Positions 1 through 8,894 of a DNA stretch of 10,697 nucleotides are shown in pieces. Each line of letters begins with the position of its first letter. Position 1 is the first letter of the stretch. A program made the translations under genes and the position numbers. This DNA comes from Apiotrichum sp. Y4204 (taxonomy: Eukaryota; Basidiomycota; Tremellomycetes; Trichosporonales; Trichosporonaceae), in contig JAMYHL010000177.1 in assembly GCA_025531455.1 (NCBI GenBank), positions 1 through 10,697 of the forward strand, given 5' to 3'. The notes beneath the pieces were generated by a model. It was not told the origin of the DNA. It saw only the letters and a program-made list of their open reading frames with translations, and ran no database searches.

Positions 1-246
1 CTTCCGATCGAAACATTCCACATTGTCATGCTTTACACCGACCGTCCAGGTATAGTGGCCATCTATGGTCACATGTTCGGCGAGGCGGGTATCAACATTG
101 CGGGCATGCAGATTGCGCGTCGTGAAGCGGGAGGCCAAGCGCTCAGTGTTCTCACTGTCGATTCCCCTGTCTCGGACGACCTCATCAACGACCTTCGTCA
201 GTCAATATCAGCGGACATGATTCGGCAGATCGAAATCGATGTCTAA
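1..246 (+). CDS. serA: D-3-phosphoglycerate dehydrogenase, C-terminal ACT domain (5'-truncated)
   Basis: The frame is open from the first base of the window (LPIETFHIV, then MLYTDRPGIVAIYG) and stops at the TAA at 244-246, so 81 residues of the C-terminus are visible. The pattern DRPGIV, then GEAGINIAGMQIAR, then GGQALSVLTVD, ending in EIDV, is that of the ACT regulatory domain closing type I (bacterial/actinobacterial-like) D-3-phosphoglycerate dehydrogenases. These enzymes oxidise 3-phosphoglycerate in the first committed step of serine synthesis, and their ACT domain usually binds serine for feedback control. The catalytic and NAD-binding domains lie left of the window and cannot be checked. 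The ATG at 28 is internal and not a start. No intron is needed in the visible part. ACT domains also occur in other amino-acid enzymes, but DRPGIV followed by GEAGINIAGMQ is strongly phosphoglycerate-dehydrogenase-like. Confidence 0.88.
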   Translation, partial: LPIETFHIVMLYTDRPGIVAIYGHMFGEAGINIAGMQIARREAGGQALSVLTVDSPVSDDLINDLRQSISADMIRQIEIDV

Positions 247-288
247 GGGACGTGTGGCTTGATCGATGTCCAAGGGACGTGTGGTTTC
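235..288. repeat. 27-bp tandem duplication across the serA stop codon
   Basis: Copy 1 is 235-261 and copy 2 is 262-288. They differ at three positions. One difference turns the TAA stop (244-246) of copy 1 into CAA (271-273) in copy 2. Because the period is nine codons, the frame after the stop stays open for 32 more codons (247-342), to a TAA at 343-345. The protein end at the first TAA fits the family, so copy 2 is most simply a 3' UTR duplication. Confidence 0.85.
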
Positions 289-967
289 AACAGACGACTC
301 GACGAACAGGGCAGTACGAGTGACATTACGATACGACAGGCTTAAGACGGATACGGATTGACCACGCCGACGAGGTGTACTCCAGCTGGTGCAAGGAGGA
401 CAGCAACGAAAGGAAGAAACGAAGAGACGACCATTGTATGTAGAGTCTCGGGATTGTGCGTCTTTGATACAATGGATACATCGGAGCTGTGAAGTAGAGC
501 GGCAGTATGGAAGTTCATGCCACAGAATGAGATGAGTATGGATCCGTAAAGGTGGAGGCGTGGTGCGACAAGCGAGTTATGGTATTCAACGGCCTTTCCC
601 ATAGCCCTCGACGGTTGCCAATGAAACTCGTGATATGATCGATGTGATGGTTGAATGCGACGGGTGTGCGGTTCGTCGATGTCCCCCATTGCATCACTCA
701 CATCGTGATAAGGCCTCCAGTGTCGAATGCGAGGATGGATCGGGGAATGAAAAGCCGTCCGCGGCCGTGACAGTTAGCAAAGCCCATTGGGCCATGTGTG
801 TAGGAGGGGATCACCAACAAAGATCAGGTGATGGTCTATTCGAAGGCACAGCCATGGTTGCAACGTACAGGCGGACACATGTAAGCTGGCAGAGATGATG
901 ACAGTGACTCTGTCGAGGATCGAGGAGCATTGGCCGACGGGGGCCTGGTGTACCGCCGATCAGGAGG

Positions 968-991
968 GTAAGTGGTGAGGTAAGTGGTGAG
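968..991. repeat. 12-bp direct repeat, two copies
   Basis: GTAAGTGGTGAG occurs twice back to back (968-979 and 980-991) and is followed by a further GT. Each copy resembles a 5' splice donor (GTAAGT), but no gene surrounds it. Probably slippage. Confidence 0.8.
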
Positions 992-1355
992 GTCTGCAAG
1001 GAACGGGCACTTGGGTGTTGTCAGGATGTGAGTGCCCTTGTTCGTGCTCGGAATTGGATTGCAGACGGATGTGAATGTAGTGAAATGGAAGACATCAGGA
1101 TGCCTGTTTGCTTTGTAGATGTCAGTGACGGCCACTGAACAGCCTGGATTGCGATCGTGGAGTGGGATCACGCCCCAGGATCGCCAGCCGCTCTGTCAGA
1201 ACCGGGGTCAGGTATGACGGACACGTGTTACGTAACCAAACGTGTGGGCCTTTGGTGTGGATAACTCTGCGTCCGTCTGCAATGTATGCTGCATGTCGTT
1301 CAAGTCGCTAGTAGTGTGTTTCTGACCTGTGGCCTCTCTCTTGCTCATCGCAATG

Positions 1356-1382
1356 GCATATGCATGTGCATGCATGCATGCA
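1356..1382. repeat. Alternating purine-pyrimidine GCAT tract with 16-bp palindrome
   Basis: Twenty-seven bases alternate strictly purine/pyrimidine. The last 16 (1367-1382, TGCATGCATGCATGCA) form a perfect palindrome. Such tracts can extrude as a cruciform or adopt Z-DNA; whether this one does is not visible from sequence. Confidence 0.8.
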
Positions 1383-1492
1383 ACACTTTGCAACCAGCGC
1401 ACTGTACGTGCGGAGTGCATGCAGTGAGCAATGTTGGGTGCAGGGGGAAATCGGCTTTCACCGCCGCACACAGCCCGCAGCCTGGGCCAGAT

Positions 1493-1534
1493 GGCCAACA
1501 GAAAAAAGGGGGGCCAACAGAGAAAAAAAGGGGT
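1493..1534. repeat. Imperfect tandem repeat with A-run and G-run
   Basis: GGCCAACAGA followed by a run of A and then a run of G occurs twice in a row (from about 1493 and again from about 1512). The copies differ by a two-base AG insertion and small changes in homopolymer length. The purine-only stretch is a likely slippage product. No gene overlaps it convincingly. Confidence 0.7.
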
Positions 1535-1632
1535 GGCTTGGACTTCGAGGGCACCAGAATTTCGAGGGTGGCCTCAGCGCTTGTCCTTGCACCGCGCACA
1601 GCATCATCTCGTCGATATCTCCATCCATCCAT

Positions 1633-1650
1633 CCATGCATGCATGCATGG
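1633..1650. repeat. 18-bp perfect GCAT palindrome
   Basis: CCATGCATGCATGCATGG equals its own reverse complement. It follows directly on a run of CCAT units (1621-1634), so it may have grown from that microsatellite. It is the second GCAT palindrome within about 270 bp; see 1356-1382. Confidence 0.85.
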
Positions 1651-2803
1651 CCCATCTCCGTGCTCGGTATCTCATACTCTCATATGCAACCTCGGGTCCC
1701 CCATCTGCTCGCTACCTCTAAATCGACACTCCGTCTCTCTCGATCTAATCTATCTATAGCCAACACTCTTCAGTAAACTTCGATCATCCCCCTTGCAACA
1801 CATGCACGCACATCCTACTCGGATCTCGGGGCCACCTCTGCTTCTGTCACAGCAGTTGTCCTGCCCGATCTCGTCCTCTGTCTTGTACCGCTTTGAGCCC
1901 GCACTCAGCACCCAACGGCGCGCACTGTTGCACCTGTTCCCATCCCGCTGCGCTGCATCTCCTGACGATATGGGAACACACTCACACCCCTGGTTGGCGC
2001 GTCTTGGCACTCTCCCGGGGTATAGGACTAGGACATGCATCCAGCATCTGGCAGAGCTTCCAGTGCTGGGTCCGAGATTGATGGATGTGCTGGGGCCATG
2101 TGCAGCGGGCCGATGCGCTACTGTCCCTTTGCACAGCGCTTGGGATCGTCGGTTGGGCCATCCCAGTGGTCCGTCCAAAGCACAGTGCAGGCTGAACACA
2201 CCAGGCCGGTACATGCGCGGTCAATGTACCAATCTGCTCGCATGGACGGATGCATGGACGCTGTGCACAGTCCGCTGCTGCACAGCTGTGTTTCTACTGC
2301 TGTTGTCTGTCAGTCCAGATTGTATAGACCTCTCGACGTCCAGGCAATGCAGACAAATATATCCTCGCACGCTGTCGCACCACGGTAGACGCGCGCAAAG
2401 CAATGCTGCGTCTGCACGAGCCGAGGCCTTTGGACCACACAGGGAGGAGAGATCAGGACCCACGGGGCCAAACCCCAAAACACATCGTGCGGCAAAAGGG
2501 ACCGGCGGCTACCCTGGGGGCCTGGGGCTCGGAGCCAGGGGGGAAGGGGATTTGCCCGTGTGTCACATCTGGCAAGCCCCGTGCTCGCTCCTTGTATGCT
2601 CTCCTCTGCTTGCTCCACTGCACATCTCTCTCTCATATTGTTGACTTTGTCTGACTTTTGCATCATTCTCTGCATCATCTTGTTACAGCATTACAGCATT
2701 TCAGCCCCTGCCCCAGCGTCCTGCGATCCAGACGCAGTTCAGTCCACACGCAGTACTACGTGGACCCCTCCTCCCCTCCCCATCCCCTCTTTTCCCGATT
2801 CCC

Positions 2804-2831
2804 GCAGATCCGCAGATCCGCAGATCCGCAG
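2804..2831. repeat. 8-bp tandem repeat, three and a half copies
   Basis: GCAGATCC is repeated at 2804-2811, 2812-2819 and 2820-2827, followed by a partial GCAG. A microsatellite in non-coding sequence. Confidence 0.85.
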
Positions 2832-3238
2832 TCACGCACAGGCCCTCCCCCACAGCCACCGCCGCAAGAGATCCAGGCATCCAGGAGATGAGAGATGACA
2901 CGAATTACCCACAACAACCATCTATCCAGAAGAGCGCAGATTGCACAGTACATGCATGCACAAAGAGGTCCGCAGGTCCACAGGTGCAGAGGAACGCAGG
3001 TACGCAGACGACAGACAGATACAGGTACAAGGGGACGGCGGAGAGGGGAGAGGGGAGAGATCAAGGGGGAGGAGGGGAGGGTTATCTTTTCCACCTATTG
3101 TCACAGGACACGCGCCTCGTTTCTCATCCTTGCTCCCATCCCATCTCATCTCTGGCACAGACGAGAATGAGACACACCTCACTGGCCAAGCGGGTGACAA
3201 GAAGAGTACGACAGTACAGTATACAGCTATGCACAGAT

Positions 3239-3257
3239 CACACACACACACACACAC
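3239..3257. repeat. CA dinucleotide microsatellite
   Basis: About nine and a half CA units. It lies just inside the left edge of the ATG-free region upstream of the chitin synthase gene and is followed by a C/T-rich tract (about 3298-3317). Such composition is common near fungal transcription start regions, but no start can be assigned. Confidence 0.85.
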
Positions 3258-3604
3258 TCGGGGGATTGCACAGATCGCGTGCACAGATCAGAGACAACTC
3301 TCTCTCTTTCTCTTCTCAAGACAAGACAAGGCAGTGTGGACAGCACGACACTCATCACAGCCCGCTCATCTCGCTCCCTCGCTCTCTTCGCTCTCTGGCC
3401 CCCCTCTCGCAAACATTCCCCTCCTCTCCCCCTGGTCCTCCTCTCTTGTCGTCATCATCGAAACCTCGCGCGCTGTGCTCGACTGGAGCGCACTTTAGAT
3501 CCAACACTGCAGCTTCGCTTCCCTTACCATCCACGTTACGACGTGAGCTTTGTTGACCTGCCGCTCGCGACCACCGGACACAGCACGTGTACAGCACCAA
3601 CAGC

Positions 3605-3628
3605 CTTCAGAGCTTCAGAGCTTCAGAG
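3605..3628. repeat. 8-bp tandem repeat in the leader
   Basis: CTTCAGAG is present three times in tandem (3605-3612, 3613-3620, 3621-3628), followed by a near copy (CTCAGG). It lies in the presumed 5' UTR upstream of the candidate leader intron. Confidence 0.85.
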
Positions 3629-3761
3629 CTCAGGAGCCTTCAGACACACTCTTTTGCAACACCTCTTTATCGCTCCGAGCCGCGTCGATCGTCGATCACT
3701 GTATCGCAAGATTCCCAACGACGGGGCGAGACAACACAACACAACACGGCACGGCGCACTG

Positions 3762-3949
3762 GTGAGCTTCCAAGATTCTGAAGAGACAGTCAATCTCCTG
3801 CAGCCTTCGCGACGACACACAGCCGTGCTGGCCGCATCTCTTACCATCTCTCCCTCTCCCTCTCCCTCTTCAGACACGCATATCCCATACCCACTCCGAC
3901 ATCCGCAGTGCTCACTATCATTGTCCCCTTCACTAACACGCTACCCCAG
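3762..3949 (+). other. Candidate 5' UTR intron of the chitin synthase gene
   Basis: A donor GTGAGC at 3762, a branch-point-like CACTAAC at 3931-3937 and a pyrimidine-rich acceptor CTACCCCAG ending at 3949 frame a 188-nt intron. Its length matches the 186-nt first coding intron, and the interior is C/T-rich (CTCCCT runs about 3849-3870). It sits in sequence with no coding potential, so there is no frame test. The call rests on splice signals and on position upstream of a gene with many introns. Confidence 0.45.
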
Positions 3950-4162
3950 TTAAATCCCTTTGGTGTTAGTCCCCGTGTCTTGTCCCCGGGTCCTCCTGTC
4001 CGCCCAAGCTCGACTCGCCAGACACACAAAAGACACACAGTCGCGCAAGCACTCACCAGAACACCGTCGCAACTTGCCACGACCTCCCTTTCCCCTCTCC
4101 CACCTTAACAGACTGCCGCGACCTAGCCAGGCCTTGTCGTTCGCGTTCGCAAGCTTCAGACC

Positions 4163-7100
4163 ATGTCCAACCCGTTCGGGAACACCGGCTCGGGCAATGC
4201 CCAGGGTATGCCCCCTCCTCCCGGCTCCAACCAAAGCATGCAACCCCCCGTTTACCCTCCATACCAGCAGCAACCTCCGCAGGGCACGGGGTCGCCTCGG
4301 CCGTCCCACCCCCAACTCCAGCCTGGTCAGCCCATGAACCCCTCGTTCGCACCCCCCGGCACGCCTCCTATCATCCCAATGGCCCCTGGCGCGTCTAGCC
4401 CGCTTGGCCCCCCGCTCCGACCCGCGCCCTCGATCCAGTCCTTTCAGATGAGCCCGTTCGACGACCGCGAGGGCGACCTCAGCTACGGGACCGGCGCGTA
4501 CGACGAGGAGGCCGAGGTTCGGCAGCCTCTGACCCACAGGTGAGTTTCTCTGCGGCATAACAGTGCGAGGGTCTGTGCGTGGCACGTGCAACCTGTGACT
4601 GGGTAACTGGATTCCCTTCTTGTCACACGTCCCCAGAACCATCTGCAGCTCTGTAGGTCCCCAACAGCGCTGCCCAACACCTCGACACTGCCCACTCTCG
4701 AGCTAGCGAACTAATGTAAACCCAGCACGTACCACAACCCGTACGCAAGTGTCCCGACCAACGAGCCCGACGACTTTGGCCCCGGTGGCCTCCGTCCCCA
4801 CCAGCCTTCTTACTCGCTCCGTGAATCATACTATGGTCCCTCAGATGGCGCGTCTACGATCGGCTCGGGCACGTCGAGCTACCCTCCCAGCACTATCGGC
4901 TCTGCCAAGGGGTACGGAGGATACATACGCGACTCGCATGCAGGCGAGGCGCGTGACACGCTTGGCCCGCTCAACTTCCCCACACCAATGAACTTTCAGA
5001 CTCCCAAGGCTGTTCGCGACCGCGAGTTTATGCGCCGTCAGACGGTGCGTCGCGGTCTTACCCGGAAGGTGAAGCTCAGTGGTGATGGCCACTGGATCCA
5101 AGAGTACGCTGTGCCTGCGGCCGTCTCCTCGGCGATAGAACCCAAGTATGTCTCCATGGGTGGCAAGAACGAGTTTAGGTAAGTCGCTTCTACACCTTCC
5201 ACATCGGCCCGTGGCTTGTTGGCCATGGCGTGTCAGGAGACATCTCGATAAAGTCCTCCTCACGGATCCCCTCTGACACACAGCCACATGCGCTACACCG
5301 CAGCTACATGTGATCCTGACGACTTTACAAAGCAGAACGGTTGGGGTCTGCGCGTCAACCAGTACAACCGTGAGACTGAACTTCTCATTGCGGTCACCAG
5401 CTGTAGGTCCCTTTGTGCCAGGCGAACATACTCACTCCAGACAATGAGGACAAAACCCTCTACTCCCGCACACTCCACCATCTCATGACAAACATTCGTG
5501 ACATTTGTACCACTAAAAAGTACGTCGTCGTTCCTGTATCAGCATCTGACCTCTAGGTCCAAGTATTGGCGCTCTGGAAACGAGGACGGCAAGCCTGGCT
5601 GGCAACGCATCACTGTCGCCCTGATTGCGGACGGTCTTGAGCCCATGGACACCACTGTTCTGGACGTGTTCGCTACCATTGGCCTCTTCCAAGATGCGGT
5701 GATGAAGAAGGCCGTCGACGGCAAGCCGACCACCGCCCACATCTTCGAGTACACTACGCAGTTGTCAATAGACACCAAGCCGCAGCTCGTCAAGCCTCAG
5801 CCTGGCAACGAAAACAACTTGGTTCCAGTCCAGTTCATCTTCGTGTTGAAGCAGGCCAACGCCAAAAAGATCAACTCACATCGCTGGCTCTTCAACGCTA
5901 TTGGTCGTCAACTCAACCCCGAGATCTGTGTCCTTCTCGATGCTGGCACCAAACCAGGTCACAAGGCCATCTACCATCTCTGGGAGGCTTTCTACAACAA
6001 CAAGAACCTCGGTGGGGCGTGTGGAGAGATCCATGCCATGATCTCCAAGGGCAAGAAGCTCATCAACCCCCTTGTCGCCGCTCAAAACTTCGAGTACAAG
6101 ATGTCCAACATTCTCGACAAACCATTTGAGAGTGCCTTTGGCTACGTCTCTGTCCTTCCCGGTGCCTTCTCCGCATACCGTTTCCAGGCGATTCAAGGCC
6201 GTCCTCTTGAGCAGTACTTCCACGGCGACCACACTCTCGCTGCCCGGCTGGGCAAGAAGGGTATCGCAGGTATGAACATTTTCACCAAGAACATGTTCCT
6301 TGCCGAGGACCGCATTCTCTGTTTCGAGCTCGTCGCCAAGGCCAAGGCCAAGTGGACCCTCGCCTATGTCAAGCCCAGCAAGGCCGAAACGGACGTCCCA
6401 GAGCAGGCCGCTGAGCTGATCAGCCAACGTCGTCGCTGGCTTAATGGCTCCTTCGCCGCCGGTGTTGTGAGTTGCAGTTCTCCTGTCAAGCTGACTGTCC
6501 AGTACTCCCTTGTCCGCTTCTACCGCATGTATCGCAGTAGCCACAACCCCATTCGGTACGCAATGACGGGGTGACATGTGCTGATACTTCTAGCATGTTC
6601 TTCTTCCATGTCCAGGCACTATACAACGTCTGCAACCTCATATTCTCGTGGTTCGCGCTCGCCAACCTCTGGCTCACCTTTTCCCTCATTATCCAGCTGC
6701 TGCCCGTCTCATCGAACGTCTTCCTCTTTGGTACCGCTCCCATCGTGAGTCTCGGTCTGTTCTTCTGTGCTTATTGGAGACTGCTTGGGTCAACAATGCG
6801 CTTCTTTGGGTGTACCTTGCTTTCCTCGCCCTGCAGTTCATCCTTGCTCTCGGTAATAGACCAAAGGGAGAGAAGGCCCTGTATCTTATCACCATGGTGT
6901 GAGTCTCTCAAGGTATTTCGGTGTCATTCGCTAATGAGTCAGTGTATTTGCATTGATGTCCGCATATCTCATCGTCTGTTCGGTTTTCCTCACCGTCTTC
7001 TCTTTCAAGGGCGTATTTGACGGATCCGCGCCTGTTAAGGATAAACTGCTTAGCCTCTTCAATTCGACCAACGGTGTCCTTGTCGCTGCCGTTGCCTCGA

Positions 7101-8024
7101 CCATCGGTATCTACTTTTTCGCTTCTTTCCTCTACGTGCGTGACGAGACGGTGGGAGGCCTCTGACTGACCAACTCAGAACGACCCTTGGCACATGTTCA
7201 GCTCTTTCCCACAGTACATGGTGAGGCTCCCCATCGACAGTACACTGTGTACTAACTTCCAGCTCATGGCTCCAAGCTTCACCAATGTTCTGAATGTCTA
7301 CGCCTTCTGCAACTTGCACGACGTTTCATGGGGCACCAAGGGCTCGGACAAGGCCGAAGCTCTGCCGAGCGTGACGTCGACCAAGAAGGCTGACGGCAAG
7401 GTTGTTGATGACGCAATCCCGGTACGTTTGAAGCCCAAACTTGTTTCATGAGACTGACAGGTATCAGGATGAGAAGGAGCTGAACAAGTCATTCGAGGAG
7501 ACGATGAAGCGCGCCCTTACCCCTCTTAAGGTTGTCAGCGAACCCGAGGCACCAAACATGGACGTAAGTCGTGCTTCTTTTATGCGCTTACAAAGCAACG
7601 CTGACTTCAGGACTCAAACCGCACCTTCCGTACCAACTTTGTCATTACCTGGCTGGTCAGCAACGCCGCTCTTGCCGTGTTTGTTCAGTACGCTGCGGGC
7701 TTGGACAACACCGCGGCCCTCGTCTTCCGCTGCCTTGGTGACGAAATCAAGACAAAGAACAATCGCGTCCTTGACCTTGACAAGGACGTCACTGTCAGCA
7801 CCACTTGCATCAACACTGCCGTGCACCACTACAGCGACGTCCTCAGCAGGAAGCAGGGTGTGAGTGGATAAGGCGCGGCCCCTTTGGAAAGAGCTTTGCT
7901 AACGGGCTAGATTTACTTCGCATTCCTGCTGTGGGGCACGTTTGGCCTGACTGCCTTCCGTTTCGCTGGCTGCCTTTGGTACTGGTTCGGCCGCCAATTT
8001 GGCCGCTGCGGTCGCAAGAACTGA
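4163..8024 (+). CDS. CHS: Chitin synthase, division I (class I-III type), 14 exons
   Basis: Membrane glycosyltransferase that polymerises UDP-N-acetylglucosamine into cell-wall chitin. Exons by conserved protein and splice sites: 4163-4539, 4726-5178, 5284-5402, 5441-5519, 5557-6466, 6503-6555, 6594-6744, 6780-6898, 6943-7135, 7179-7220, 7263-7421, 7468-7563, 7611-7859, 7911-8024. They total 3114 nt, 1037 residues plus stop, in one frame. Residues 1 to about 125 are a Pro/Gln/Ser-rich disordered N-terminus. The catalytic part shows TSYNEDK (Tyr317), ADGLEP (Asp368), LLDAGTKP (Asp471), AEDRIL (Glu593-Arg595) and QRRRW (Gln633-Trp637). About seven hydrophobic helices follow from residue 665 to the end, including the family-typical ALGNRPKGE and [20 protein letters not shown]. 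The start is the first ATG after 931 ATG-free bases, in a good context (GACC before ATG). Length is typical. The exact class (I, II or III) cannot be settled by eye. Intron 1 (186 nt) is the least certain junction. Confidence 0.93.
6467..6502 (+). other. Chitin synthase intron 5: 36 nt, stop-free and frame-neutral
   Basis: GTGAGT donor, CTGAC branch-point match near 6491, CAG acceptor. Removing it joins GSFAAGV to [10 protein letters not shown], which matches the family pattern directly after QRRRW. It lies between codons and has no stop, so a retained intron would insert 12 residues just after the catalytic QRRRW region and before the first C-terminal helix. Family alignment favours splicing. 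Confidence 0.8.
6745..6779 (+). other. Chitin synthase intron 7: 35 nt with GAG acceptor
   Basis: The frame breaks here and needs a 35-nt removal. The donor is a perfect GTGAGT, but the acceptor is TTGGAG rather than CAG or TAG, and no clear CTNAC branch point is present. It joins GTAPI to [20 protein letters not shown], as expected for the family. There is no other AG before the conserved coding sequence resumes, so the junction is fairly secure despite weak signals. Confidence 0.7.
7221..7262 (+). other. Chitin synthase intron 10: 42 nt, stop-free and frame-neutral
   Basis: GTGAGG donor, ACTAAC branch point (7251-7256), CAG acceptor ending at 7262. Splicing joins FSSFPQYM to [15 protein letters not shown], the usual family sequence. 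The intron is in phase 0, a multiple of three and without a stop. Retention would add 14 residues inside a membrane-associated segment. Confidence 0.8.
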
Positions 8025-8890
8025 GTCCCTCCCCGTTGTCTCGATGTTCACGCCACGATAACTTCACATACCCCTGACATTCCACTTGGAGGCGAAGCAC
8101 CTCCACCAGAGCATAGCAGGTGATCTAGAAATGAATGTGTGTATAGATGCAACCTCTGACATTGCCCTGGCGGGTATCCCTGGATATGTCCAGGTGGTGC
8201 TAACTATGTAGCGTGTATGCTGCACCTAGGAGATTCGAACGATGTCGTGGAATCCGTCTTGGTTGAATGTGTGGTGACATCCTGCACGTGAGTTGCGCAA
8301 AAGGTCGATGTGCTTCTGGCTTCTCTTCCGGGTTCGGTTTAGTGTGCTGCTATGACTAATCTCCCGGCATCGGTTGCTTGCTCCTCAGAGCGCTGTTGTA
8401 CAGTTCCAACTTGGGAGGTACTTATCGCGATCGCGTCACGGCAGACTGACGGCCACAAACGTTGAACAACGGTCTCGAATGTGCCGGCGCTGTACTGTCT
8501 CGTGTTCCGCGGTGCGATGGATTGCTGCGTTGGGCGAGGTGGCGCACAGCATGGCTCGGTACGGTCCTCACGGTCCGCTCGAGGTGTTGCGTAAGGACAA
8601 GCGCACAGGCTCGAGCAAAGAATTCGGGCACCGAACTGGCGCTAAGTGTAAAGCAGCAGAGGAAGCCGCAGGGGCAGCGGAAGCGGAAGCGCCACTGCAA
8701 GACCGTTTCTCGCAGAAGATAAGTGCTCTGGCGAAGAAAAGAAAGACGACAAACCGATTCAGATAGGTTGATGCCGCCCCTGACCTGGCGGACCATCTCA
8801 GCATGCCTCGCACTGGCGTACTGGAGGAGGTGGAGACGGGCCTGTGGTGTGGCGAGGCTGCTTTCGGTGAGATGCTGAGTCTGGCGGGGA
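8025..8890. other. 3' flank of the chitin synthase gene, no supportable gene
   Basis: The stretch should contain the chitin synthase 3' UTR. A 130-codon frame on the + strand (8374-8766) ends in a Lys/Ala/Glu-rich tail, but the first half is motif-free and the opposite strand is equally open, so I do not call it. No tRNA or transposon end was found. The left end of the unresolved minus-strand segments may reach into the right edge of this stretch. Confidence 0.5.
8129..8150 (+). terminator. Possible 3'-end processing signal of the chitin synthase mRNA
   Basis: An A-rich element (AAATGAA) is followed by TGTGTGTATAGA about 105-125 nt after the stop codon. This resembles the A-rich and TG/TA-rich elements that guide fungal polyadenylation. 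No canonical AATAAA is present, so the call is weak. Confidence 0.25.
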
Positions 8891-8894
8891 TGAA

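Larger units (their letters stand above)
289..3231. other. Long intergenic stretch, no supportable gene
   Basis: I find no recognisable protein, RNA gene or transposon end here. Open frames exist on both strands, the longest being 283 codons at 1793-2644 (+), but their translations are rich in Cys, His, Arg, Pro and Ser with no motif. Overlapping frames are equally open, as expected by chance in GC-rich DNA. The stretch should contain the 3' UTR of the phosphoglycerate dehydrogenase gene and the distal promoter of the chitin synthase gene. It holds several small direct repeats and GCAT tracts (listed separately). A transcribed non-coding RNA or a short spliced gene cannot be excluded. Confidence 0.5.
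3232..4162 (+). promoter_or_regulatory. ATG-free proximal promoter and long 5' leader of the chitin synthase gene
   Basis: No ATG occurs on the + strand between the one at 3229-3231 and the chitin synthase start at 4163. This is 931 bases, where about ten or more would be expected by chance. The tract is pyrimidine-rich on the + strand with CA, CT and CTCCCT runs, and includes a good intron candidate (3762-3949). Selection against upstream ATGs is what a long translated-mRNA leader would show, so much of this stretch is probably transcribed. The transcription start cannot be placed; somewhere between about 3230 and 3550 is plausible. No TATA box or named operator is convincing. Confidence 0.5.

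Noticed and set aside
342..701. 119-codon minus-strand frame converging on serA, with a hydrophobic C-terminal stretch
   Set aside because: The hydrophobic run is short, no family is recognisable and overlapping frames are equally open. Chance is the simplest reading.
1793..2644. 283-codon open frame on the + strand
   Set aside because: No motif, Cys/Arg/Pro/Ser-rich random-looking translation, other frames and the opposite strand are similarly open, and no homologous family comes to mind.
2888..3953. Open frames of 222-224 codons in the C/T-rich upstream region
   Set aside because: Ser/Thr/His/Pro/Arg-rich translations come from microsatellite and pyrimidine-rich DNA. The last 930 bases lack any ATG in any + frame.
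4637..4652. Possible 16-nt microexon inside chitin synthase intron 1
   Set aside because: Splice-like sites exist on both sides, but including it would break the reading frame into exon 2.
5876..6577. 233-codon frame antisense to the chitin synthase catalytic exon
   Set aside because: It is a shadow of the strongly biased codon use on the + strand; the + strand carries the conserved motifs.
8229..8245. GATTCGAAC, resembling a tRNA B box on the minus strand
   Set aside because: No A box at a suitable distance and no cloverleaf stems could be drawn around it.
8374..8766. 130-codon + strand frame with Lys/Ala/Glu-rich tail
   Set aside because: First half has no coding character, the opposite strand is open over the same span, and no family is recognised. 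Kept only as a note under the 3' flank.
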